A stretch of DNA of 28,932 nucleotides, taken from Paulinella micropora (Eukaryota > Cercozoa > Imbricatea > Euglyphida). The notes under the pieces are model-generated. The model worked only from the letters and a program-made list of their open reading frames with translations, searched no databases and was not told the origin of the DNA. The stretch lies in the NCBI GenBank assembly GCA_009731375.1, contig BJOX01000368.1:192283-221214 (forward strand), in the 5' to 3' direction. Shown piece by piece: positions 1 to 15,268 of the stretch. The stretch's first letter is position 1; every line of letters begins with the position of its first letter. The position numbers and the translations under genes were made by a program.

Positions 1-100
1 GGATCGGTATGTTCAATGAAAATACTGGTGGCACCGACGGGAATCGAACTGGCGACAGGACCCAGATGGTAGAACTCGACCACTGGGCTATCACGGTGTC
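1..100 (-). mobile_element. tRNA-derived SINE copy (left edge of window)
   Basis: Read on the minus strand, 100 to 30 is tRNA-like. The 5' arm GACACCG pairs with 3' CGGTGCC with one mismatch. An A-box-like TAGCCCAGTGG lies at 90-80 and a B-box-like AGTTCGATTCC at 50-40. The acceptor-like end is followed by ACCA, as if copied from a mature CCA-tailed tRNA, and then by a short tail that can form a hairpin (about 29-5). Anticodon and T stems do not fold well, so a working tRNA gene is unlikely. A 3-mismatch copy sits at 28846-28932 in the same orientation, which shows that it is an interspersed repeat. The internal boxes would be the pol III promoter. The 5' side abuts an (AAT)n tract. Confidence 0.72.
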
Positions 101-102
101 CA

Positions 103-760
<658 letters not shown>

Positions 761-792
761 GATTTATAATTTGTAAGTAAATAATAGTGTAC

Positions 793-946
793 CTTCTGAC
801 TTCGCATTGTTTCAGGTAAGTACTGTAGCATCTTTCATGAAAAGCCTTCCAATCTGCAAGTTTGAGTGAATGTTCGGGGATCAAGCCCTTACACCCAAGG
901 GCACACTTCCACAATTGCTCAAACATAACGTATGAAAGGAGAACTC
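793..946 (-). CDS. Possible internal exon of an unidentified gene
   Basis: On the minus strand, a 154-base open stretch is bounded by a possible acceptor (attcatag at 954-947) and a GT donor (AGAAG then gtacac, 793/792). It encodes 50 complete residues of mixed, non-repetitive composition, including FEQLWKCALGCKG and DWKAFHERCYSTYLKQCE, entering in phase 1 and leaving in phase 2. The balanced composition, with Trp, Cys and charged residues, contrasts with the repeat translations around it. I do not recognise the family and cannot find the neighbouring exons, so it may be a fortuitous open frame or a retroelement relic. Confidence 0.3.
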
Positions 947-1151
947 CTATGAATATTGAAAAAAGCAATTACAGTAACACAAGAAGACAGCAAAAAAAAA
1001 CACAAACGACCCCTGGTAAAAACACTGTCAAAAACGCATCAGAAATATTGTAGACAAAACAAGTGAAAGCATCCATAAACACAACAAGAGACAGTGAGCA
1101 GAAATATATGTTTATCGTGGTCATAAATATAGAAAACAATGCAAAATAGCC

Positions 1152-1282
1152 TCCGTTTCACTTCACCCCGAATCATGGCTCGATGTCTTTTCCTGCCCTA
1201 CATCGAATTATCGTTAGGGGTGCAAGCCGGACAAATTTCGGCTCATATCACAAAATCCGAATTCGGGGTGGTGTGAAACGGA
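1152..1282. mobile_element. Foldback/MITE-like element with 22-bp inverted ends
   Basis: The left end (1152-1173, starting TCCGTTTCAC) and the right end (1261-1282, ending GTGAAACGGA) are inverted copies with two mismatches. They enclose 87 bp with no coding potential, for a total of 131 bp. Size and structure fit a non-autonomous DNA element. A target-site duplication is not clear, so a simple inverted repeat cannot be excluded. Confidence 0.6.
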
Positions 1283-1391
1283 CCTTAGTCGTCCATTCAT
1301 GACTCTCGGATATTTGGAGTAGTGTCGGTACTGTAACTAAACTGCCAATCTATTGATGATGCGATCGTAAATAACATACTTATGTGATTCG

Positions 1392-1407
1392 ATCAGCTAT
1401 AGCTGAT
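1392..1407. repeat. Perfect 16-bp palindrome
   Basis: ATCAGCTATAGCTGAT is its own reverse complement. A partial copy (atatagctgat) follows at about 1414-1424. It lies just before the palindromic minisatellite and may be an older form of the same kind of repeat. Confidence 0.85.
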
Positions 1408-1504
1408 GCAATCATATAGCTGATACAATCAATGTAAGTAATTACCGTAGGGTAAATAAAAACACTGAAAGTTGCTGGCGGGGCGGGCAGTCCGAGCCAA
1501 AGCC

Positions 1505-1912
1505 TGAAAATGTAGCTGATAGGATCATCAAATAGATGATGGCATCATTAAATTGATGTTGGCATAATCTATTTGATGATGGAATCATCTATTTGATGAT
1601 GACACCATCTATTTGATGATGGAATCATCTATTTGATGATGGCATCATCTATTTGATGATGGCATCATCTATTGGATGATGGCATCATCCAGTAGATGAT
1701 GGCATCATCCAGTAGATGATGGCATCATCCAGTAGATGATGGCATCATGTATTTGATGATGGCATCATCTATGTGATGATGGCATCATCTATTGATGATA
1801 CCATCGTAAATCACCAGTTTGACGATAGAATCAGCTATATGCGGATGCCGTCATCAATTTGATGATGGCATCATCTATTGATGATGGCATCATCTATTTG
1901 ATGATGCCATCG
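1505..1912. repeat. 20-bp minisatellite with self-complementary units
   Basis: About 19 tandem units of 20 bp each contain GATGATGGCATCATC, a 7-bp perfect inverted repeat around one base, separated by a short spacer (tattt, or cagta in the middle copies). Variants occur (ggaatcatc, gacaccatc, ggataccatc). Each unit can form its own hairpin on either strand. The array ends at 1912, where the hexamer satellite region begins. Confidence 0.92.
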
Positions 1913-1932
1913 TAATGGACAGGTCCGCCAAA

Positions 1933-1949
1933 CATAAATATGTATATGC

Positions 1950-2010
<61 letters not shown>

Positions 2011-2097
2011 ATACATGTATATGTGTATGTGTATGTGTATGTGTATACATGTATATGTATACATGTATATGTATACATGTATATGTATATGTATATC

Positions 2098-2138
<41 letters not shown>

Positions 2139-2637
2139 CTATATGTATATGTATATATTATGTATATGTATATGTATATGTATATATGCATGTGTATGTG
2201 TATGTGTATGTATATGTATACATGTATATGTATACATGTATATGTATACATGTATATGTATACATGTATACATATACATGTATACATATACATGTATATG
2301 TATACATGTATATGTATACATGTATATATAAATGTATATGTATATGTATATGTATATATGTATATGTATATGTGTATGTGTATGTGTATGTGTGTGTATG
2401 TGTTTGTGTATGTACATATGTATGTACATGTATATGTACATGTATATGTACATGTATATGTACTTGTATATGTATATGTATATGTATAAGTATAAGTATA
2501 AGTATAAGTATAAGTATAAGTATAAGTATAAGTATAAGTAGATGTACATGTACATGTGTACATGTACATGTATATGTACATGTACATGCACATCTACATG
2601 TATGTACATGTATATGTATATGTATATGTATATGTAC

Positions 2638-2678
<41 letters not shown>

Positions 2679-2978
2679 CATGTATATGTATATGTATATG
2701 TATATGTATGTATATGTATGATATACATCTACATCTACATATACATATAACATATACATATACATATACATACATGTACATATACATTTCCATAATGTAT
2801 ACATGTACATACATTTACATATACATATACATTTATATGTTATACGTATACGTTATACGTATACGTTATACGTATACGTTAAACGTATACGTTATACGTA
2901 TACCGTTATACGTATACGTATACGTTATACGTATACGTTATATTTATACGTTATACGTATATATACATATACATATAC

Positions 2979-3024
<46 letters not shown>

Positions 3025-3025
3025 C

Positions 3026-3066
<41 letters not shown>

Positions 3067-3089
3067 ATATACATTATACATTCCACAAC

Positions 3090-3124
<35 letters not shown>

Positions 3125-3150
3125 AATACATATACATATACGTATACATA
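1933..3150. repeat. (TATATG)n-type hexamer satellite, switching to its complement
   Basis: From about 1933 to 2718 the plus strand carries TATATG/TGTATA hexamers with TACATG, TATAAG and TGTG variants. From about 2725 to 3150 it carries the complementary ATACAT form, with a patch of TTATACG/TATACG units at 2836-2960. Almost every step alternates pyrimidine and purine. Long YVYV/MYMY open frames on both strands are artefacts of the 6-bp period. Confidence 0.95.
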
Positions 3151-3221
3151 AGGTAGATAGGTAGGTAGGTAGGTAGATAGATAGATAGATAGATAGATGG
3201 ATGGATAGCTAGCTAGCTAGC

Positions 3222-3306
<85 letters not shown>

Positions 3307-3365
3307 GGATGGATAGCTAGCTAGCTAGCTAGCTACTAGCTAGCTAGCTAGCTAGCTAGATGGAC

Positions 3366-3400
<35 letters not shown>

Positions 3401-3402
3401 GG
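3151..3402. repeat. (GATA)n tract with GGTA, GGAT and CTAG interruptions
   Basis: The order is GGTA, GATA, GGAT, CTAG, a long pure GATA run, GGAT, CTAG and GATA again. The sub-pattern GATGGATGGATAGCTAGCTA occurs twice (about 3195 and 3304), so part of the tract has been duplicated as a block. Confidence 0.93.
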
Positions 3403-3614
3403 GTCTGGGTATTGGTATTGGTATTGGTATTGGTATTAGTATTAGTATTAGTATTAGTATTAGTATTAGTATTGGTATTGGTATCGGTATTGGTATTAGT
3501 ATTAGTATTAGTATTAGTATTAGTATGAGTATGAGTATGAGTATGAGTATGAGTATGAGTACATATATAAATATGCATATACAATGTACAATATACATAT
3601 ACATATACATATAT

Positions 3615-3674
<60 letters not shown>

Positions 3675-3700
3675 ACATATACACATACATACACATACAC

Positions 3701-3779
<79 letters not shown>

Positions 3780-3898
3780 ACACATACACATACATATACA
3801 CATACACACACATACATATACATATACATATATATCTATATGTATATCTATATGTATATCTATATGTACATCTATATGCATATGTATATATATGTAAC

Positions 3899-3931
<33 letters not shown>

Positions 3932-3962
3932 CGTATACGAAAACGTATACGTATACGTATAC

Positions 3963-4007
<45 letters not shown>

Positions 4008-4090
4008 GATATACATATAGATATACACGTACATATGCACATACATATACACGTACACATACACATACACATACAGACATATATGTATAC

Positions 4091-4144
<54 letters not shown>

Positions 4145-4218
4145 ATACGCATATGCATATGCATATGCATATGCATATGTATACGTATATGCATATGTTT
4201 ATGTATATGTAAATGTAA

Positions 4219-4272
<54 letters not shown>

Positions 4273-4285
4273 TATATGCATATGC

Positions 4286-4343
<58 letters not shown>

Positions 4344-4352
4344 ATGTATATA

Positions 4353-4417
<65 letters not shown>

Positions 4418-4423
4418 AGAATC

Positions 4424-4473
<50 letters not shown>

Positions 4474-4482
4474 CATGTACAT
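3403..4482. repeat. Hexamer satellites with a second strand switch
   Basis: TATTGG/TATTAG and then TATGAG units (3403-3560) pass into ATACAT units (about 3575-3830). After 3840 the array flips to TATATG units that run to about 4482. A TACGTATACG patch sits near 3930-3965 and TATGCA units near 4145-4200. The flip gives a large inverted structure of simple sequence. No gene is visible. Confidence 0.94.
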
Positions 4483-4777
4483 GTCACCCCGCCGACCCGG
4501 TCTACCAGTCGTTCAGGCATGGGCATGCCCGGAGGTTGGGCACTTTCACTAGCATATGGGTGATTTCATGCATGTTCATGCACTTGTCCCGTCTAAGCGC
4601 AGAGGTTTTCGTGAATGCAGATAGCACAGAAATTGGTACCTCAGCGGCCCCTGCCCGTTGACCGCCAGCGGTGTTGGCGCTGCCACTAGAAGCTGTAGCT
4701 TAGTGTAAAGAAACTTTCCATAACTCAGCGAAATTCCCCTTAGATTGGTACATGCTTCCTCACTGCCTCGAGCCCGG

Positions 4778-4870
4778 CCCCCTTAAGTACAACGCTAGCT
4801 CATGTCTATTTCATGCGGGATTGGTGTGCTCTGCTTGCCAATAGAGGTAGCCCGCTTGTACTCCAGGGGG
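4778..4870. repeat. Foldback with 15-bp inverted arms
   Basis: CCCCCTTAAGTACAA (4778-4792) is the reverse complement of TTGTACTCCAGGGGG (4856-4870) with two mismatches, 63 bp apart. A second small hairpin, GGGCAGG/CCTGCCC, follows directly (about 4868-4887). It may be a MITE relic. Confidence 0.55.
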
Positions 4871-5234
4871 CAGGTTCAGGCCTGCCCTTAGCTCAACAAA
4901 GATTATTTTAGATTTGACTGTGAAAAATAGGATATATATAAGCTTATGTATATACATACCTACAGTTGGAATGCATCGCATATATTAATATCAATATCTG
5001 CTTGCTTGTCTGGAGTGTTACAGACGTATTCGCGTCGGTTAACAGCTGACGTCAAACATCTCACCGAGCTTTCCGGTATGTTACACAGCACAACATCGAT
5101 GGAGGTAAGTGCACGATATCATTTTTCCCTGAAAGTATTATTTCGTCAGACATTCATTTCCTTCATTATTTCGTTTACAGCTGAGAAGAGGGCCGTCAGC
5201 ACTGGCTAAAAATCACATTTCCCGGCCCGGAGCG

Positions 5235-5321
5235 TTTGGCCCGGGCTAGGGGGCTTGGGTGACACTGATCTGTATTTCAGACAGATACCAGTTTTTCACA
5301 AGTCCCCCAGCCCGGGCCAAA
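5235..5321. mobile_element. Foldback/MITE-like element, GC-rich 23-bp arms
   Basis: The left arm begins TTTGGCCCGGGCTAGGGGG (5235-5257) and the right arm ends CCCCAGCCCGGGCCAAA (5299-5321). They are inverted copies with two mismatches and a 41-bp loop that itself contains an ATCTGT/ACAGAT hairpin. Outside the arms, atttccc at 5217 and ggggaaat at 5322 continue the symmetry, so the original element may have been slightly larger. It has no coding potential. Confidence 0.6.
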
Positions 5322-6203
5322 GGGGAAATATTTAGCAAAGCGATAAAAACAATCTTGTAAGTATAAGTAAATATGTATAAATATGATAAGGTAAAGCTTC
5401 ATAGTAAGGAGAGGAGCGAGCATTAGGAACACATCAATTGAATTTCGGGTTGGGACTAGTATGTATTAGTTATGAGCGCTGCAGTAAGAAAAGAAACTGT
5501 ACAAACAACGAAAAAGCAAAAGGTGTATGAGGTAGATGATGATAGGACATAGATACAAGTGGTACAAAAGGGCAAATATTTTCATTCCTCTTTCTTATGG
5601 GTAACTAATCGCTGCAAAGAGGTGGTGGAAAGCAACTAATGATACTAGAAAACAGAGATGAGAGAGGGATGAGGAAGGCAGGAAAAAGAGCAAAGGAAAC
5701 AGGAAATAGGACAAAGATCACATGGAAGAAGCGAAGCGGGAGAGCAGGTGAGGGGATGGAGTCTGGTGCTGGCTGCGTGTAGGCGGCGCATGGACTGGCA
5801 TGAGCTGGCTAGAGATGATCCACCCATCACCTCTGTGCTAGCCCTGCCGCACGCCGCTCTTGGTACACCCCGCACATGCCCCCTGCAGCAGCTCCTCACG
5901 CGCCCCGCCTGTGCCATGCCCTTGGCCTGCAGACACTAAATCCTAGCTCCAACACCGCCACCGCCAGTGTAGACCCCGACACCGAACCTAAATTACCAGT
6001 CCAACTAAATTACGCTAAAGCTTGGTGTTCCCGAGTTAAGGAAACCCAGCAACAACTACTTATACCCTTCAATAAGAGATTATGGTGACAGGTAGGAGGT
6101 GCGGTTGGACAGTAGGTAAGGCGAGAAAGGTGGAGATCCAGGAGTAAGCTGTGCTTCCCAAGGCATTCCGATGTTAGCAAGAGTGTGACAGATGGAGCTA
6201 TCG

Positions 6204-6204
<1 letters not shown>

Positions 6205-6277
<73 letters not shown>

Positions 6278-6340
6278 GCTACTGCTACTACTACTACTAC
6301 CACTATTATTACTACTACTGCTGCTGCTGCTGTTGTTGCT
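6205..6340. repeat. (CTA)n / (CTG)n trinucleotide tract
   Basis: Pure CTA triplets at about 6205-6277 degrade to CTG, TTA and GTT triplets by 6340. The poly-T, poly-L and poly-S frames are repeat artefacts. If the neighbouring exons belong to one gene, this tract is intronic. Confidence 0.9.
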
Positions 6341-6437
6341 ACTGATGCTTCTACTGGTGCCGTTTGCCACGTTTGCTTGGATGGTTTGGTGTGGTTGGTG
6401 TGATTAGGACTCGCTGCGCTTTTTTGTATCTCCGCAG

Positions 6438-6518
6438 GCACTTGGGTCGCAGCACGCAAACAACGTGCGCTGGAGCAGCCAGTACAGGCCTCTTTGGCTC
6501 CATGGATCGCCCACCAGA
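6438..6518 (+). CDS. Possible internal exon, unidentified plus-strand gene
   Basis: A pyrimidine-rich acceptor (ttttttgtatctccgcag) precedes 81 open bases that encode 27 residues (includes NNVRWSSQYRPLWLHGSP) and end at a GT donor (ACCAGA then gtaggc), phase 0 to 0. Composition is protein-like. The opposite strand is also open and protein-like over part of this stretch (TERWPTLVGDPWSQRGLYW), so strand is uncertain. The 431-bp gap at 6666-7096 hides what follows. Confidence 0.3.
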
Positions 6519-6665
6519 GTAGGCCAGCGCTCTGTGCTGACTGAGTGGCACGGCTTCGGCTGCTGCTGGTGCTGCAGGGCAAGCGGGCGAGGCCAGGCCG
6601 GGCATGCCGGGGTCGTGGCAGGCCATGGGCGCCCCTAATACCGCCCGCCGCGCCGGTCCGTGCCC

Positions 6666-7096
6666 NNNNNNNNNNNNNNNNNNNNNNNNNNNNNNNNNNN
6701 NNNNNNNNNNNNNNNNNNNNNNNNNNNNNNNNNNNNNNNNNNNNNNNNNNNNNNNNNNNNNNNNNNNNNNNNNNNNNNNNNNNNNNNNNNNNNNNNNNNN
6801 NNNNNNNNNNNNNNNNNNNNNNNNNNNNNNNNNNNNNNNNNNNNNNNNNNNNNNNNNNNNNNNNNNNNNNNNNNNNNNNNNNNNNNNNNNNNNNNNNNNN
6901 NNNNNNNNNNNNNNNNNNNNNNNNNNNNNNNNNNNNNNNNNNNNNNNNNNNNNNNNNNNNNNNNNNNNNNNNNNNNNNNNNNNNNNNNNNNNNNNNNNNN
7001 NNNNNNNNNNNNNNNNNNNNNNNNNNNNNNNNNNNNNNNNNNNNNNNNNNNNNNNNNNNNNNNNNNNNNNNNNNNNNNNNNNNNNNNNNNNNNNNN
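6666..7096. other. Assembly gap (431 N)
   Basis: The run of N is bordered by CCC-rich sequence and (TC)n/(CA)n repeats (7097-7149). It probably hides part of the gene whose end lies at 7237. Confidence 0.99.
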
Positions 7097-7160
7097 CCCC
7101 CCCCCCTCCCCCCCTCTCTCTCTCTCTCTCTCTGACACACACACACACGCTCTGCTGCAG

Positions 7161-7237
7161 ACGCCTGTGCGCTGTTTTGGAACTGGGCCGACATCCCGCC
7201 AGACGTGGCGCAGGGGTCCACTTGCGCTCGGACCTAG
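7161..7237 (+). CDS. Probable terminal exon of an unidentified gene
   Basis: The acceptor tctgctgcag at 7151-7160 is followed by 77 open bases in phase 1. They encode DACALFWNWADIPPDVAQG (the first residue completed from the previous exon) and six further residues, then TAG at 7235-7237. The Trp/Pro/Asp-rich composition looks like real protein. The preceding exon would lie in or before the gap at 6666-7096. I do not recognise a family. The gene ends about 390 bp before the first exon of the phosphatase-like gene. Confidence 0.4.
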
Positions 7238-7629
7238 TCGTGGAAAGCATGAAAAACAGTAAATAATTAAAATTGAGAGTAAAAGGAGGCGGATAGGATC
7301 GCAAAAAAGGACACTCTCACACAAATATAGAGGATTGCAGATGGTTTAGCAAGTGAGTGATCAATTTTTGAGGGGTAAAAGTGCGCGTGCTGCAGCACTG
7401 GCGTGGTTTGGTCAGGGCTAGCGTGGCTAAGGCGATATTGTCGCGTGCGGGCACTGGCCACCAAGTGCAGGGCCCCCCTGGTCACCCACCGCCCACCGCC
7501 CAATGCCCACCGCTCTAATTTGGGTTCCCTGCCAGCTGCGGATACGCCTGACAGCATGTTGCTTTCTCGACGCAGGCGCTGCTGGCTCGTTGCCCAGTAT
7601 GCCGATTGTCCCCGTCAGCATGCTTGCCC

Positions 7630-13579
<5,950 letters not shown>

Positions 13580-14567
13580 ATATTTAGCATAAATATTGTT
13601 TCGATATTGCTATTAGTAATTAATTTTTTCCACTAACGACTTTTAATATTTGTCAATCATTTAAGGGGTTGCAAAGCAACCGAACATGGCATTTATTCGC
13701 GCAGAAAGTGGCTTTGATATAATAATAATATAAAACATCATAACAATAACAAGACCAACAAGACCAACAACAACAACAACAACGACAAACAAAAAAAAAA
13801 CAAAAAAAAAACTTTTTTTAAGGCGAGTGTGATTTCAAATCAACTAGTCTATGCATGTTCTATATTAATATTTTTCGTCTAGTCATATATAACTGCGCTG
13901 CTGTCTCTTGTAGGCGCAGATAGGTAAATATGCGCCCTTTTCTTATACCCCTATACATAGTGATGTACAGATGAACTGAGTCAAGGTATGGTCATACCTG
14001 TTTCAGTATAATTACTATGAGCCGGTTGAAAACGATAATATTAAGACAAGCAACAGGTACGATTTTTTACACTGGATAATATTATCGTTAGGGCGGACAA
14101 TAGGATTCTTTTAATTGCACTCTGTTTCCTATGTTGCTTGGCTCTGATAGTCTCCTACATTTTCTCGCCATATTGGTTTCCTCTTATGCCGGCCCACCCG
14201 GTATATAACTTCATGGCAATACTTACCGTTCCGGTCTGTCGGTTATCCTTGGTCTGGAGGCTACGGAGTCCCTACTTTAGGTATCTTAGGAAGTGAATCA
14301 GGTGATGGGATTAATACAACCGGTATATAAGTTAGTTAATATATACTTATAGTAGTATGGGAAAAAGGATATTTACTAGTGTGGGTGGCATTGGTGGCAC
14401 CAATGCCAATATGCACTGTATGGATACCTTTTATTTTATGACTTAGTGACCTGCGTCAACTGTTTCGTTTGTTTGGCGGGCTTTTGTCTGTATTGATTGA
14501 ATAATTTATTTAAGGACGTGTGGAGCTGGTTAGATAGTCAACCGGGGACGCCTGGGCGACGTTAAAC
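13580..14567. other. Intergenic region upstream of the retroelement
   Basis: AT-rich sequence with an A/AAC-rich stretch (13727-13812) and an inverted repeat AACGATAATATT/AATATTATCGTT (14031-14042 and 14078-14089). I searched it by eye for a copy of the proposed 3' LTR and found none. No open frame with a recognisable domain. Confidence 0.5.
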
Positions 14568-15188
14568 ATGCTTTTAATACCTTTTATTCTGTTCAACTTC
14601 TTAAGGGTTAGGAGCCTTGTACGTGTAGAAGCACAAAAAATCACCCAAAGTGATCAAGAGGAAAGGCATCCACGGTCTGTGTCACACTCAAGAGTGACAC
14701 AGCAGAAGGGAAGTCCTTCCAATAGTGCTTCAGTGCCACTGCGAACACGAAACAAAGACGATGCTAAGTGCCAATTCTGCGACAAAATTGGCACCATTGA
14801 CCACTACATGATCTCTATGAGCAAACTCCACCCCCCGGAATACTTACAAGTCATTAATCACCGACATGCGGCCTCCAGACAAACCTCAGTAAAGCAACAC
14901 CTTGGACTGGCCCCCGACCTCGACGAGACACAGCCCAACCACATGGTGGTTATTGCCGACGAAGGCAAACCCGCACCGGTATCAACCAACATCGACATCA
15001 CCCTCGCATGGACGCGCCTTGGGGAACAGGGAGATACATGCCGGCAAAACCGCATACACCTAGCAGCGGCCCTCGCTAGCGAACTGCGGGCAGAGGACCT
15101 GTCCTGGAAACCAGATCTCCTCCTAACACCACACGTTACTTTCCCAAATATCTATCTAGTCGAAGCCACAACCCGAACTGACGAATGA
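14568..15188 (+). pseudogene. Relic of a LINE-type restriction-like endonuclease region
   Basis: A 206-codon frame contains CQFCDKIGTIDHYMI, a CCHC-like zinc motif of the kind that precedes the endonuclease of R2/NeSL-type non-LTR elements, although the last Cys is Ile. It is followed by WKPDLLL and NIYLVEAT, which match the PD...(D/E) core of the restriction-like fold. The frame stops at TGA 15186. What looks like the rest of the same domain, an EHRYHDYQQRIQDLR helix and a GARGYIPATG end, continues in the frame that opens at 15269 and runs into the Ty3 pol frame. Stops in between break the domain. Assignment is by motif only; the RT portion expected upstream is not visible. Confidence 0.5.
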
Positions 15189-15268
15189 CTAGTTAGAGTA
15201 GACTAATCTAAGTACGCAAATGCATCAGAAGCGTGTATCCGGCGGCTTTGGAACTGCAAGCGAATTGA

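Larger units (their letters stand above)
4490..5640. other. Non-repetitive stretch without a recognisable gene
   Basis: Mixed-composition DNA with two foldback elements (listed separately) and short open frames only, none with a recognisable domain or convincing splice pair. Between 4876 and 4720 on the minus strand there are also no long frames. It is best described as intergenic or intronic sequence. Confidence 0.55.

Noticed and set aside
30-100. Functional tRNA gene
   Set aside because: The A and B boxes are good, but the acceptor has a mismatch, the anticodon and T stems pair poorly, and near-identical copies with the same tail indicate a SINE.
1871-4552. Long open frames of YV, MY, IC or YT repeats on both strands
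   Set aside because: They are translations of 6-bp satellites with no stops by chance; every frame is open and no domain is present.
6545-7304. Open frames across the N gap
   Set aside because: Their length comes from the unknown bases, so they carry no evidence.
13600-14500. 5' LTR of the retrotransposon
   Set aside because: No stretch here matches the proposed 3' LTR beyond a 10-base chance identity (tttcgtctag).
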